Assembly (NCBI GenBank): GCA_036186865.1
Contig: AP025048.1
Coordinates: forward strand, 27,470,743-27,534,742
Source: Eustoma russellianum
Taxonomy: Eukaryota; Streptophyta; Magnoliopsida; Gentianales; Gentianaceae
Direction of reading: 5' to 3'
Length of the DNA stretch: 64,000 nt
Shown here: piece after piece, positions 46,420-56,426 of the stretch
Layout of the letters: each line of letters starts with the position of its first letter
Numbering within the stretch: position 1 is the first letter of the stretch
Program-made: the position numbers and the translations under genes
The notes under the pieces: generated by a model
Told to the model about the DNA's origin: nothing
The model's input: the letters and a program-made list of their open reading frames with translations, nothing else
The model's database searches: none

Positions 46420-46939
46420 CTATGCAATTGTATCATAAGTCATCATACCTAACTTAGCTAGTAAGTTTTCAAAAGTGGCTTGATTAAGGGGTTTGGTGAA
46501 GATCTCAGCTATTTGATGATCAGTTCTTACATGATCTATGGTTATGTCCCCATTTTGTACATGATCTTGAAGGAAATGGTATCTTACCTCATTGTGTTTG
46601 GCCTTAGATAGAAGTACCGGATTCCGAGAAAGATTGATCGCACTTGTGCTTTCACAGAAAATTGGAATCTTATTCATTTTAATGCCAAAATCACTAAGTT
46701 GTTGTTTAAGCCAAAGTATTTGGGTAGTGTATAAGCTTAAGGCTATATACTCGACTTTGGTGCTAGAGAGAGCTACACTAGCTTTCTTTTTAGAAAACCA
46801 AGAGATCAAGTTGGTTCCTATGAATTGACAAGTTCCACTAGTGGATTTTCTATCTAGTTTACAACCACCATAATCAGCATCACTATAAGCATATAGTTCC
46901 AACTTAGCGTTTCTATCATACCAAGGTCCTAAGTGAGGT
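46420..46939 (-). pseudogene. copia C RNase H
   Basis: The frame begins at the copia E insertion site with GPWYDRNAKLELYAYSDADY and continues through SGTCQFIGTNLISWF, VALSSTKVEYIALS (lysine where the catalytic glutamate E-A-E-Y is usual), FCESTSAINLSRN and ADHQIAEIFTKPLN-like sequence to the stop near 46430. Apart from the TKVEY change the domain is open over about 165 codons. The N-terminal polyprotein is on the other side of copia E. Confidence 0.85.
46935..46939. repeat. 5-bp target-site duplication of copia E, left copy
   Basis: GAGGT at 46935-46939 matches GAGGT at 56427-56431, immediately outside the LTR ends. Confidence 0.95.
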
Positions 46940-49900
46940 TGTAGAAATATGAGGGTTTGAGTGATTTCAAAATAAAGAAATTTGAATATATATATATATA
47001 TAAACGTTGGATATATATATATACACACAAGTGTACATGTATGCATGATAACTTGCCTTATTTAGCCTATATATTATGTTGCCAAACTAACGAGCCATGA
47101 AGCTTTAAAGCTTACATCATATGGCGAACATTTGTTGAGTTTATACTATTTTCAGGTGCCACAATTAATGAACTAAAGTAGTTCATTAAGTGAAGTACTT
47201 AGTTTAATAAACTAAGCAGTTCATTAAAGGAAGATGCATTTGGAAAAGACATGAAGGCAACATGGCTATGGAAGGAAAGTTCTCTCCTCCTCCCCACATC
47301 AATTTCACACGCCATATATACATAATATATATGTATTTTCAGATTTTTTTTAAAAAAAGGCACATACACATTTATTCCAACGTACTATCGACACGTTATA
47401 TATCTTACGAACGTACGATTACGTCACACCACTATATTTAACTCATATTTATGAGTATATTCAGATCTTATATCATATGATATAAGATATGGTGATGAAA
47501 AATTAAATACGACACGATAAAAGGTTCTAAACCGAAATTTGTCGTATCGGGCGATACCGAAACTTCGCCAACGTGTCACGTACTTGCCATAAATAAATGG
47601 CCAGCCCATATACATCAAAATCTATTAAAAATTTCGTGCCATACACTGTATATTGAGACAAAAATACTTTCCATGTTGGCACACACAAATCATCCCACAT
47701 TTAGGCCAAAATGTGAAGATTCCAATTTTATTTTTGTCACATGTTTATGGTACCACTTTAAATCAGCCAAGTGCTGAAAATTAAAGTATATATTGTATAT
47801 ATTATGTATAACATAATATATATAGCATGTGCAAAATTTGGAATTTAAATTAGAGAAAAATCGGGTAATCGATAAATATCGAAAATTCGGGTTTCTACGC
47901 ACTTGACATGGAACGTTTTTCTTGAACATGATGTGGCACGTATCTAGACACTTTTTACATATAATATACATCTTAAAGTGTTGTAGAAAATTAAATTAAG
48001 GGCTGATTGGAATATTACATGTGTGTAATATTAAATGTGCACTATTTTACAAAGTTAGCAAAAATAAATTTCAGCACATGCATATACACACTTAAACGTC
48101 ACCCCAGCTGAGATGGAGCACATGTGGAGTCTTGTTGGCATGTTGATTGGTCAAGAATCAATCATACAATGTTGATGAATCAAAGAGAGAAGCTACAAAA
48201 GGTAAGTTTTCAACATACACCTCTCTTATGTCACATGCTGAAAATTTCAGCATGTCACACATCTTGTGGCCGATTTCTTCAACATTAAGGGAGATATTTT
48301 GTTGATTTTTCATTAAGGAATAAATCAAAGGAGTTATGGAAATGATTTGAATTGTATGTAAGGTTATTAAGTGTGATATTCTTTATATCACACATGCTGA
48401 AATTTTTCAGCATGTGTGAAGTTGGTTATGGCCGAATGTGACTCTCCTTTGGTGTCCAAGTTCATTCTCAATCTTGTAGCAAGACTTACCTTAAATAATG
48501 GATGTATTTTTATGGAAGAAATTCAAAGAAAAATGGAAGAAATATTGATTTATCCCATATGGTAAATGCTGAAAATTTCAGCATTAACAATGTGATATGG
48601 CCGAATTTTTCAAGGGTGGAAGGAAGGATTTTTGTGTCTCACACTTTATGACAAATTGTGACTATTATGGAATGATTTAATAATTGATTATTTGGCATAT
48701 ATTTAGTGTTTTTTTTCAGAATATCCATGTCATCAAAATGATGACAACATTGAGCCAATCAAAAGATGACAAGTAAGCAATGACTAAATGATGGTCCAAT
48801 GGAGTGATGCCAAGTAAGCAAAACATTGTCACCATGATGTCTCACACTCTCTCAAGCAATTAAAAGGAAATTTTCAAGAGGAGAGAGAGGTGCATAGGGG
48901 ACGGCTGGACATTCTATAAGGAGAAGAGGAGAACAAACAAAAACAACACCAAGAATTACATTCAAAAGTGATCAAAGTGCAAAAGCTTTCTTCTCCTACA
49001 CTTTCTTTCTTTCTTCTCTTGTAAAAAGCCTATTGTACTTTATTTCTTTCATTCTTGAATAGGCTTCATAGAAACCACCATTCACACATCTTTGTAAAAG
49101 ATTGATCAAGGTGTAATCAATCTTCATTCTAGCGAGGTGGTGGTGTTCGTGCGAATTGTATTGAACATACAAGGTTTGTAAAGGGTTGGAGTTGGTGTGT
49201 AACTCCATCAACCCTGCGGTAAGGTGTACTGCGTGTGTGAAATTAGTGTGAACCAAGGAAGGTGTTCCTTGAAGACTGGAGTAGGTTGTTTATAACCGAA
49301 CCAGTATAAAATTCTTGGTGCAATTTACTTTCTGCATTTACGTTTCAGTTTTCTGCGCTGTTTACTCATATTGTTCACGTTCGCAAAAATAGTAAACGTT
49401 TTCTAAAAATTATAAAAATTTCCAGAAACATACATAAACGTTCTAGGGTTAATTTGGCACAAGTTTCAACCCTTTTGGACAAGTATAGGTCAGTCAAACA
49501 TCAAAAGTTCTGAGACTAGTGCAGTCTGATTTTCAGACTTGCAAAGGTTGAGACTTTGGGTGTATTTGACCTACTTCCCAAAGGAATTTTCAAAAACTGT
49601 TTCAACCCATTTAAATACAGTGTGTGAAGAGTTATTGGTCAAATTTTCAGATCATTTGGACATTCACACAAATAGGAATTAATTTTTCAAAACCATCTAC
49701 CGGTTCTGGCAGATTTGCACAATCTGAGTGCCAACGGTTTTTAAAGGGGTTAAAGGTTGAATTTTGATTTGAAATTTTTAGGGGACCCTCACAACATCTG
49801 AGGCTAAGTTCTCTCAAAATTTCATAATTTTTGGAGACCTCTAACCTAGTTTTTAAAACGTTTTAAAACTTGTCCTGAAAACAGAATATGTTTTCAGAAC

Positions 49901-49993
49901 TTGAATTGGTTAGGTTTAAAGAAATTTTAAAAACCATATTTTCCGCACCACCTATTCAACCCCCCCTTCTAGTGGTGCCTTGCAGATCCTACA
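46940..49993 (+). repeat. 5' LTR of copia E, 3054 bp
   Basis: It starts TGTAGAAATATG and ends GATCCTACA. Hairpin modules lie at 48234-48254, 48388-48419 and 48565-48585; AATGAACTA/TAGTTCATT palindromes at 47165-47230; an ACGTACG-type motif near 47410. Confidence 0.95.
48911..48922 (+). promoter_or_regulatory. putative TATA box of copia E LTR
   Basis: ATTCTATAAGGA sits about 1.1 kb before the gag start and is kept in copy A (CTATAAGGAGAAG on its strand). Transcription would start about 30 bp later, leaving a long leader. The assignment is by motif only. Confidence 0.5.
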
Positions 49994-49995
49994 AG

Positions 49996-50006
49996 TGGTA
50001 TCAGAG
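49996..50006 (+). promoter_or_regulatory. primer-binding site, copia E
   Basis: TGGTATCAGAG lies two bases after the LTR end and pairs with initiator methionine tRNA. Confidence 0.92.
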
Positions 50007-50047
50007 AGCAGGAATACTCACGACAAGGAATCCAACGATTCAGTGAG

Positions 50048-51964
50048 ATGGCATCCACAAATCTCAAAACCGAACAAGAAGGTATGTCGAGCCAAAGGCC
50101 TCCACTCTTTGACGGTGAGTCTTTTATTCAATGGAAACTTAGGATGAAACTTTTTCTTATGGCTATAGACATAGACCTTTGGTCAATAATTGAAGATGGT
50201 CCATATGTCCCATCTAAATTGTCCATTGTAGATGGAGTCACACTAGAAGTAATTAAAACGAGACAAGACTATACTAGTGAAGACAAAAAGAAACTGAGTA
50301 TGAATGCTAAGGCCATGCAATTACTCTTAAATGGTTTAAGTAAGAGTGAGTCTAGTTATGTGTCCAATTGTTCGAGTGCACAAGAAATGTGGAGAATCTT
50401 AGAAATGAAACACGAATGCACAAGTCAAGTAAAAGAGTCTAAAATTAATATGCTCATGTCTACTCTTGAGTCTTTTAAGTTGTTGCCTAATGAGTCAATT
50501 GTAGATATGGATCTTCGTTTGACTAACATCTATAATTCTCTTGAGTCTCTTGGTAAGGCTTTTACAACGCAGGAAAAGGTACAGAAAGTCCTACGGAGCC
50601 TTCCTTCGGAATGGGATCCTAAAGTAACTGCTATAGAAGAAAGCAAGGAGACTAAATCAATAAAAATGGAAGAACTCATTGGTTCACTCAAAGTTTATGA
50701 AAACAAACTTATTATTCGGAAATCGGAATCAACCAAACAAGGTAAGACAATTGCTTTTAAATCAAATGAATACGTCTCCCCTCCCTCCGATCACATAGAT
50801 GATAGTGATTCCGAATCGGATAATGATGACTTAATTCTATTGGCAAAAGGACTAAGAAGATTCATGAGAAAATCATTTAGAAATAAAAACAAGGGCACTA
50901 CATCTAAGAGAAATAAAAACAAGTCAAATGATAAGGACATTAAATGTTATGAATGCGGCAAACTCGGACACTTATCATATGACTGCCCAAACAAAGAAAA
51001 GCAAACTAATAAGTACCCTGACAAGGAGCGGAACAAAAATAGACCCGTCTCAGATCCTAAACAAAGGAAACGTGCACTAAAGGCCTCCACATGGAGTGAC
51101 TCATCAGACTCTGAAACTGAGACCGAAGAGGAGACCGCTCAAGTTTGCTTCGCTTCAAAGGCGTCTAATGAGGTATCATCCGACTCTGACTCTGACTCTG
51201 AACCTTCTTATGATGATCTTTTTAGTCAGTATCTTGAATTACACAAATTTACTAAGACTCTCGCAAAAGAAAAGAAACGTTTAATTGAAGACAAGAAACT
51301 GTTAGAATCCTCTAACGAGAATCTTGTCGCTCAATTAAGCGATTCAAAGAAAGAGTCTTCATGTGTCATCACTGCATTAAAAACCGAGATCTCATCATTG
51401 ACTTCTCAAAATAATGAAATGAAATCCGAGATTTCAAATTTGAAATCAAGGAATACAGACTTAGAGAAAATGATGAAACAATTCGATACAGGGTCAAACA
51501 TGTTGCATCGCATCATATTATCACAAAAGCATGACAGTGACAAAACTGGATTGGGATACGTTGATACTAACGAAGTATCAACCAAACCAACCAAGTTTGT
51601 TGTGTCTAAGAAAGTAGACACCCCTAAGCATCAAGTGGCGTCTAAGATGATGCAAAAAGCACCCCCTTCCACACGCCCCACTCCCTCATATCATGTGAAA
51701 TATAACGTTGTACCATATAGATATGAGAAGAAGAGATCAATGCATACACGAAATACATACCATCCACGTACTACGCACACACAAACAAGGACATATCACA
51801 AACGTCCTTCATACAATGAGTACAGGGGAGTCCTTGGGCAAAGACCCAAAATACATGCACCACATGTATACTATATCGCACCTTCATCTACTTTCTTGCC
51901 ATTTGATAGACCGAGAAGGATCACCCAAGTATGGATACCGAAAGGTACCTTTACTAAAAGGTGA
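50048..51964 (+). CDS. gag: copia E Gag, intact
   Basis: 638 codons without interruption, starting MASTNLKTEQEG about 40 bp after the primer-binding site. A UBN2-type gag domain spans roughly residues 25-200 (FDGESFIQWKLRMKLFLMAI; VQKVLRSLPSEWDPKVTAIE). A CCHC zinc knuckle is at residues 300-313 (C300, C303, H308, C313) for RNA binding. An acidic serine-aspartate-rich stretch follows (about 350-395), then a long coiled coil (about 395-490) and the Sirevirus-like KTGLGY segment. The frame ends in TGA after GTFTKR. Gag would assemble the cytoplasmic particle. Large size and coiled coil fit Sirevirus Gag. It is the only full-length intact TE protein in the window. Expression is not shown. Confidence 0.92.
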   Translation: MASTNLKTEQEGMSSQRPPLFDGESFIQWKLRMKLFLMAIDIDLWSIIEDGPYVPSKLSIVDGVTLEVIKTRQDYTSEDKKKLSMNAKAMQLLLNGLSKSESSYVSNCSSAQEMWRILEMKHECTSQVKESKINMLMSTLESFKLLPNESIVDMDLRLTNIYNSLESLGKAFTTQEKVQKVLRSLPSEWDPKVTAIEESKETKSIKMEELIGSLKVYENKLIIRKSESTKQGKTIAFKSNEYVSPPSDHIDDSDSESDNDDLILLAKGLRRFMRKSFRNKNKGTTSKRNKNKSNDKDIKCYECGKLGHLSYDCPNKEKQTNKYPDKERNKNRPVSDPKQRKRALKASTWSDSSDSETETEEETAQVCFASKASNEVSSDSDSDSEPSYDDLFSQYLELHKFTKTLAKEKKRLIEDKKLLESSNENLVAQLSDSKKESSCVITALKTEISSLTSQNNEMKSEISNLKSRNTDLEKMMKQFDTGSNMLHRIILSQKHDSDKTGLGYVDTNEVSTKPTKFVVSKKVDTPKHQVASKMMQKAPPSTRPTPSYHVKYNVVPYRYEKKRSMHTRNTYHPRTTHTQTRTYHKRPSYNEYRGVLGQRPKIHAPHVYYIAPSSTFLPFDRPRRITQVWIPKGTFTKR

Positions 51965-52065
51965 TTAACTAACTCGAAAGGACCCAAAATTAAAAGGGTA
52001 CCTAAATCACCTTTTTACATTGCAGGGAGACCACTCATCAAAAGACACATCAATAAAGTGGTTCC
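51962..52065 (+). other. gag-pol junction with conserved UGA
   Basis: Gag ends at TGA (51962-51964). The gag frame then stays open to about 52065 and encodes a KGPKIKRVPKS motif typical of Sirevirus polyproteins. The protease frame (+1) opens only after a TAA at 51966-51968 and has no ATG before the active site. The same TGA is kept in copies A and B. Confidence 0.75.
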
Positions 52066-53078
52066 TTGACAGTGGCTGCTCGAGGCACATGACAGGTGAC
52101 CCGAGCCTATTCTCCAAATTGAAGAAGGTCACAAAAGGCGGATCCGTGATCTTTGGAGACAACAATGAAGGCAAGATCATTGGTAAAGGTACGATTGGAA
52201 ATCCGGATACACTTCAAATCTCCAACGTGTTTTTGGTAAGCAACTTATGTTACAATCTTCTTAGTATTTCCCAATTTGTTGACAATGGGTTCAATGTGTG
52301 TTTTACTCACCCTTACTGTAATATAATAAATAAAAATGGAGAAACTGTTTTAAAAGGAAAACATGAAGGAAATATATTCACACTATCTATGGATGATGTA
52401 GTAGATGCCAAAGTTAAATGCTTTATGTCAAATGAACCCAATGTGAATTTGTGGCATAGACGTCTAGGACACATAGGTATTTCTACACTAGAAAAATTGC
52501 AACGAAAGAGCCTAGTACGGGGATTGCCTAAGCTTGATTTAGACAACTTTCAGTTGTGTGAATCTTGCATAAAAGGCAAACAAGCACGTGAGTCACTTAA
52601 GGACTTACATGCTTACACTGATGCAGATTATGGTGGCTGCAAAATAGATAGAAAAAGCACGAGCGGAACTTGCCAATTTATAGGAAATTCCCTTATTTCA
52701 TGGTTTTCCAAAAAGCAAGCAAGTGTTGCTTTGTCCACTACTGAGGCTGAGTATATGGCTCTTAGCCTTTGTTGCACACAGTTGTTGTGGATAAAACAAC
52801 AACTTTCGGATTTTGGAATTACCGTAGATAAAATTCCTATATATTGTGATAGTATGAGTGCAATAAATTTGTCTAAGAACCCCGTATTACACTCTAAGGC
52901 TAAGCATATAGAAGTACGCTATCATTTTCTTCGTGATCACGTTAACAATGGTAATATTGTCATAGATCACGTACGCACAGAATCGCAAGTAGCGGATATA
53001 TTTACAAAGGCCTTAAATCAAGCCACATTTGAATCTCTCCGTTCTAAATTAGGCATGCTTCCTGCTGACGTGATTTAA
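51969..53078 (+). CDS. copia E protease, integrase zinc finger and RNase H fusion
   Basis: An open frame running to the stop at 53076-53078. Protease: WFLDSGCSRHMTGD at about 52060. Gag-pre-integrase zinc finger: LWHRRLGHIG with CESCIKGKQ (H, H, C, C all present, to about 52590). At 52601 the integrase sequence stops and RNase H starts in frame (DLHAYTDADYGGCKIDRKST), with catalytic residues in TDADY, TEAEY and YCDSMSA retained. Compared with copy A about 2.0 kb (integrase core, C-terminal part and reverse transcriptase) is absent. There is no ATG before the protease, so expression would need readthrough or frameshift from gag. It is either a neutral deletion product or the coding unit of a non-autonomous family; the open frame favours recent origin. 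Confidence 0.88.
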   Translation, partial: LTRKDPKLKGYLNHLFTLQGDHSSKDTSIKWFLDSGCSRHMTGDPSLFSKLKKVTKGGSVIFGDNNEGKIIGKGTIGNPDTLQISNVFLVSNLCYNLLSISQFVDNGFNVCFTHPYCNIINKNGETVLKGKHEGNIFTLSMDDVVDAKVKCFMSNEPNVNLWHRRLGHIGISTLEKLQRKSLVRGLPKLDLDNFQLCESCIKGKQARESLKDLHAYTDADYGGCKIDRKSTSGTCQFIGNSLISWFSKKQASVALSTTEAEYMALSLCCTQLLWIKQQLSDFGITVDKIPIYCDSMSAINLSKNPVLHSKAKHIEVRYHFLRDHVNNGNIVIDHVRTESQVADIFTKALNQATFESLRSKLGMLPADVI

Positions 53079-53139
53079 TGCGATATCATTGATTTACTTT
53101 CCTTTTTGACAGGAATCTTTTGATTAACTTTCCAAAATA

Positions 53140-53353
53140 AAGGGGGAGAGAGAAGCATGATTTAAGGGGGAGAGAGAGATTTAAGGAGATTTAAGGGGGA
53201 GAGAGATCACTGATTGATTCTAATTGCATGAATCAAGGGGGAGTCGGATTTGAAATTCGAAATTCAAATTTCAAATCTGTGCATAATTCAAGGGGGAGAT
53301 AACACTTAAATCATGTACACTAGTTATTTTGAAAATCATCAAAAGGGGGAGAT
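53140..53353 (+). promoter_or_regulatory. sixfold polypurine tract, copia E
   Basis: Tracts of the type AAGGGGGAG occur at about 53143, 53165, 53195, 53237, 53292 and 53343. The last abuts the 3' LTR and is the expected primer; the others are upstream repeats with short spacers. Confidence 0.9.
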
Positions 53354-53422
53354 TGTAGAAATATGAGGGTTTGAGTGATTTCAAAATAAAGAAATTTGAA
53401 TATATATATATATATAAACGTT

Positions 53423-53463
<41 letters not shown>

Positions 53464-56426
53464 AGTGTACATGTATGCATGATAACTTGCCTTATTTAGC
53501 CTATATATTATGTTGCCAAACTAAACGAGCCATGAAGCTTTAAAGCTTACATCATATGGCGAACATTTGTTGAGTTTATACTATTTTCAGGTGCCACAAT
53601 TAATGAACTAAAGTAGTTCATTAAGTGAAGTACTTAGTTTAATAAACTAAGTAGTTCATTAAAGGAAGATGCATTTGGAAAAGACATGAAGGCAACATGG
53701 CTATGGAAGGAAAGTTCTCTCCTCCTCCCCACATCAATTTCACACGCCATATATACATAATATATATGTATTTTCAGATTTTTTTTAAAAAAAGGCACAT
53801 ACACATTTATTCCAACGTACTATCGACACGTTATATATCTTACGAACGTACGATTACGTCACACCACTATACTTAACTCATATTTATGAGTATATTCAGA
53901 TCTTATATCATATGATATAAGATATGGTGATGAAAAATTAAATACGACACGATAAAAGGTTCTAAACCGAAATTTGTCGTATCGGGCGATACCGAAACTT
54001 CGCCAACGTGTCACGTACTTGCCATAAATAAATGGCCAGCCCATATACATCAAAATCTATTAAAAATTTCGTGCCATACACTGTATATTGAGACAAAAAT
54101 ACTTTCCATGTTGGCACACACAAATCATCCCACATTTAGGCCAAAATGTGAAGATTCCAATTTTATTTTTGTCACATGTTTATGGTACCACTTTAAATCA
54201 GCCAAGTGCTGAAAATTAAAGTATATATTATATATATTATGTATAACATAATATATATAGCATGTGCAAAATTTGGAATTTAAATTAGAGAAAAATCGGG
54301 TAATCGATAAATATCGAAAATTCGGGTTTCTACGCACTTGACATGGAACGTTTTTCTTGAACATGATGTGGCACGTATCTAGACACTTTTTACATATAAT
54401 ATACATCTTAAAGTGTTCTAGAAAATTAAATTAAGGGCTGATTGGAATATTACATGTGTGTAATATTAAATGTGCACTATTTTACAAAGTTAGCAAAAAT
54501 AAATTTCAGCACATGCATATACACACTTAAACGTCACCCCAGCTGAGATGGAGCACATGTGGAGTCTTGTTGGCATGTTGATTGGTCAAGAATCAATCAT
54601 ACAATGTTGATGAATCAAAGAGAGAAGCTACAAAAGGTAAGTTTTCAACATACACCTCTCTTATGTCACATGCTGAAAATTTCAGCATGTCACACATCTT
54701 GTGGCCGATTTCTTCAACATTAAGGGAGATATTTTGTTGATTTTTCATTAAGGAATAAATCAAAGGAGTTATGGAAATGATTTGAATTGTATGTAAGGTT
54801 ATTAAGTGTGATATTCTTTATATCACACATGCTGAAATTTTTCAGCATGTGTGAAGTTGGTTATGGCCGAATGTGACTCTCCTTTGGTGTCCAAGTTCAT
54901 TCTCAATCTTGTAGCAAGACTTACCTTAAATAATGGATGTATTTTTATGGAAGAAATTCAAAGAAAAATGGAAGAAATATTGATTTATCCCATATGGTAA
55001 ATGCTGAAAATTTCAGCATTAACAATGTGATATGGCCGAATTTTTCAAGGGTGGAAGGAAGGATTTTTGTGTCTCACACTTTATGACAAATTGTGACTAT
55101 TATGGCATGATTTAATAATTGATTATTTGGCATATATTTAGTGTTTTTTTCAGAATATCCATGTCATCAAAATGATGACAACATTGAGCCAATCAAAAGA
55201 TGACAAGTAAGCAATGACTAAATGATGGTCCAATGGAGTGATGCCAAGTAAGCAAAACATTGTCACCATGATGTCTCACACTCTCTCAAGCAATTAAAAG
55301 GAAATTTTCAAGAGGAGAGAGAGGTGCATAGGGGACGGCTGGACATTCTATAAGGAGAAGAGGAGAACAAACAAAAACAACACCAAGAATTACATTCAAA
55401 AGTGATCAAAGTGCAAAAGCTTTCTTCTCCTACACTTTCTTTCTTTCTTCTCTTGTAAAAAGCCTATTGTACTTTATTTCTTTCATTCTTGAATAGGCTT
55501 CATAGAAACCACCATTCACACATCTTTGTAAAAGATTGATCAAGGTGTGATCAATCTTCATTCTAGCGAGGTGGTGGTGTTCGTGCGAATTGTATTGAAC
55601 ATACAAGGTTTGTAAAGGGTTGGAGTTGGTGTGTAACTCCATCAACCCTGCGGTAAGGTGTACTGCGTGTGTGAAATTAGTGTGAACCAAGGAAGGTGTT
55701 CCTTGAAGACTGGAGTAGGTTGTTTATAACCGAACCAGTATAAAATTCTTGGTGCAATTTACTTTCTGCATTTACGTTTCAGTTTCTGCGCTGTTTACTC
55801 ATATTGTTCATGTTCGCAAAAATAGTAAACGTTTTCTAAAAATTATAAAAATTTCCAGAAACATACATAAACGTTCTAGGGTTAATTTGGCACAAGTTTC
55901 AACCCTTTTGGACAAGTATAGGTCAGTCAAACATCAAAAGTTCTGAGACTAGTGCAGTCTGATTTTCAGACTTGCAAAGGTTGAGACTTTGGGTGTATTT
56001 GACCTACTTCCCAAAAGAATTTTCAAAAACTGTTTCAACCCATTTAAATACAGTGTGTGAAGAGTTATTGGTCAAATTTTCAGATCATTTGGACATTCAC
56101 ACAAATAGGAATTAATTTTGCAAAACCATCTACCGGTTCTGGCAGATTTGCACAATCTGAGTGCCAACGGTTTTTGAAGGGGTTAAAGGTTAAATTTTGA
56201 TTTGAAATTTTTAGGGGACCCTCACAACATCTGAGGCTAGGTTCTCTCAAAATTTCATAATTTGTGGAGACCTCTAACCTAGTTTTTAAAACGTTTTAAA
56301 ACTTGTCCTGAAAACAGAATCTGTTTTCAGAACTTGAATTGGTTAGGTTTAAAGAAATTTTAAAAACCATATTTTCCGCACCACCTATTCAACCCCCCCT
56401 TCTAGTGGTGCCTTGCAGATCCTACA
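53354..56426 (+). repeat. 3' LTR of copia E, 3073 bp
   Basis: Nearly identical to 46940-49993. The length difference comes mainly from the (AT)n run, longer here (53426-53459). The right duplication GAGGT follows at 56427-56431. Confidence 0.95.

Larger units (their letters stand above)
46940..56426 (+). mobile_element. Sirevirus-like copia E, young non-autonomous derivative
   Basis: 9487 bp on the plus strand, with both LTRs (46940-49993, 53354-56426), primer-binding site, intact gag, a fused protease/zinc-finger/RNase H frame, six polypurine tracts and a perfect GAGGT duplication. The internal part is only 3.36 kb because the integrase core and the whole reverse transcriptase are missing. 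LTRs differ at about 20 positions by eye apart from the (AT)n tract. It is close to copy A, which supplies the missing domains for comparison. It must have been reverse-transcribed with enzymes from another element, unless the deletion arose during its last replication. Confidence 0.95.

Noticed and set aside
48996..49256. Repeated 86-codon frames in the copia E LTRs (also 55430-55690) and a 93-codon frame at 47690-47971 and 54125-54406.
   Set aside because: They are present because the LTRs are duplicated; they fall in LTR sequence, differ in copy A, and show no protein motifs.
51961..52029. A short intron at the gag-pol junction (donor AAAAG|GTGATT, acceptor CATTGCAG|GG) that would remove the stop.
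   Set aside because: Intron lengths from the obvious donors (65, 69 or 81 nt) do not put gag and pol in the same frame, and the acceptor is not kept in copy B (TTGTAAG).
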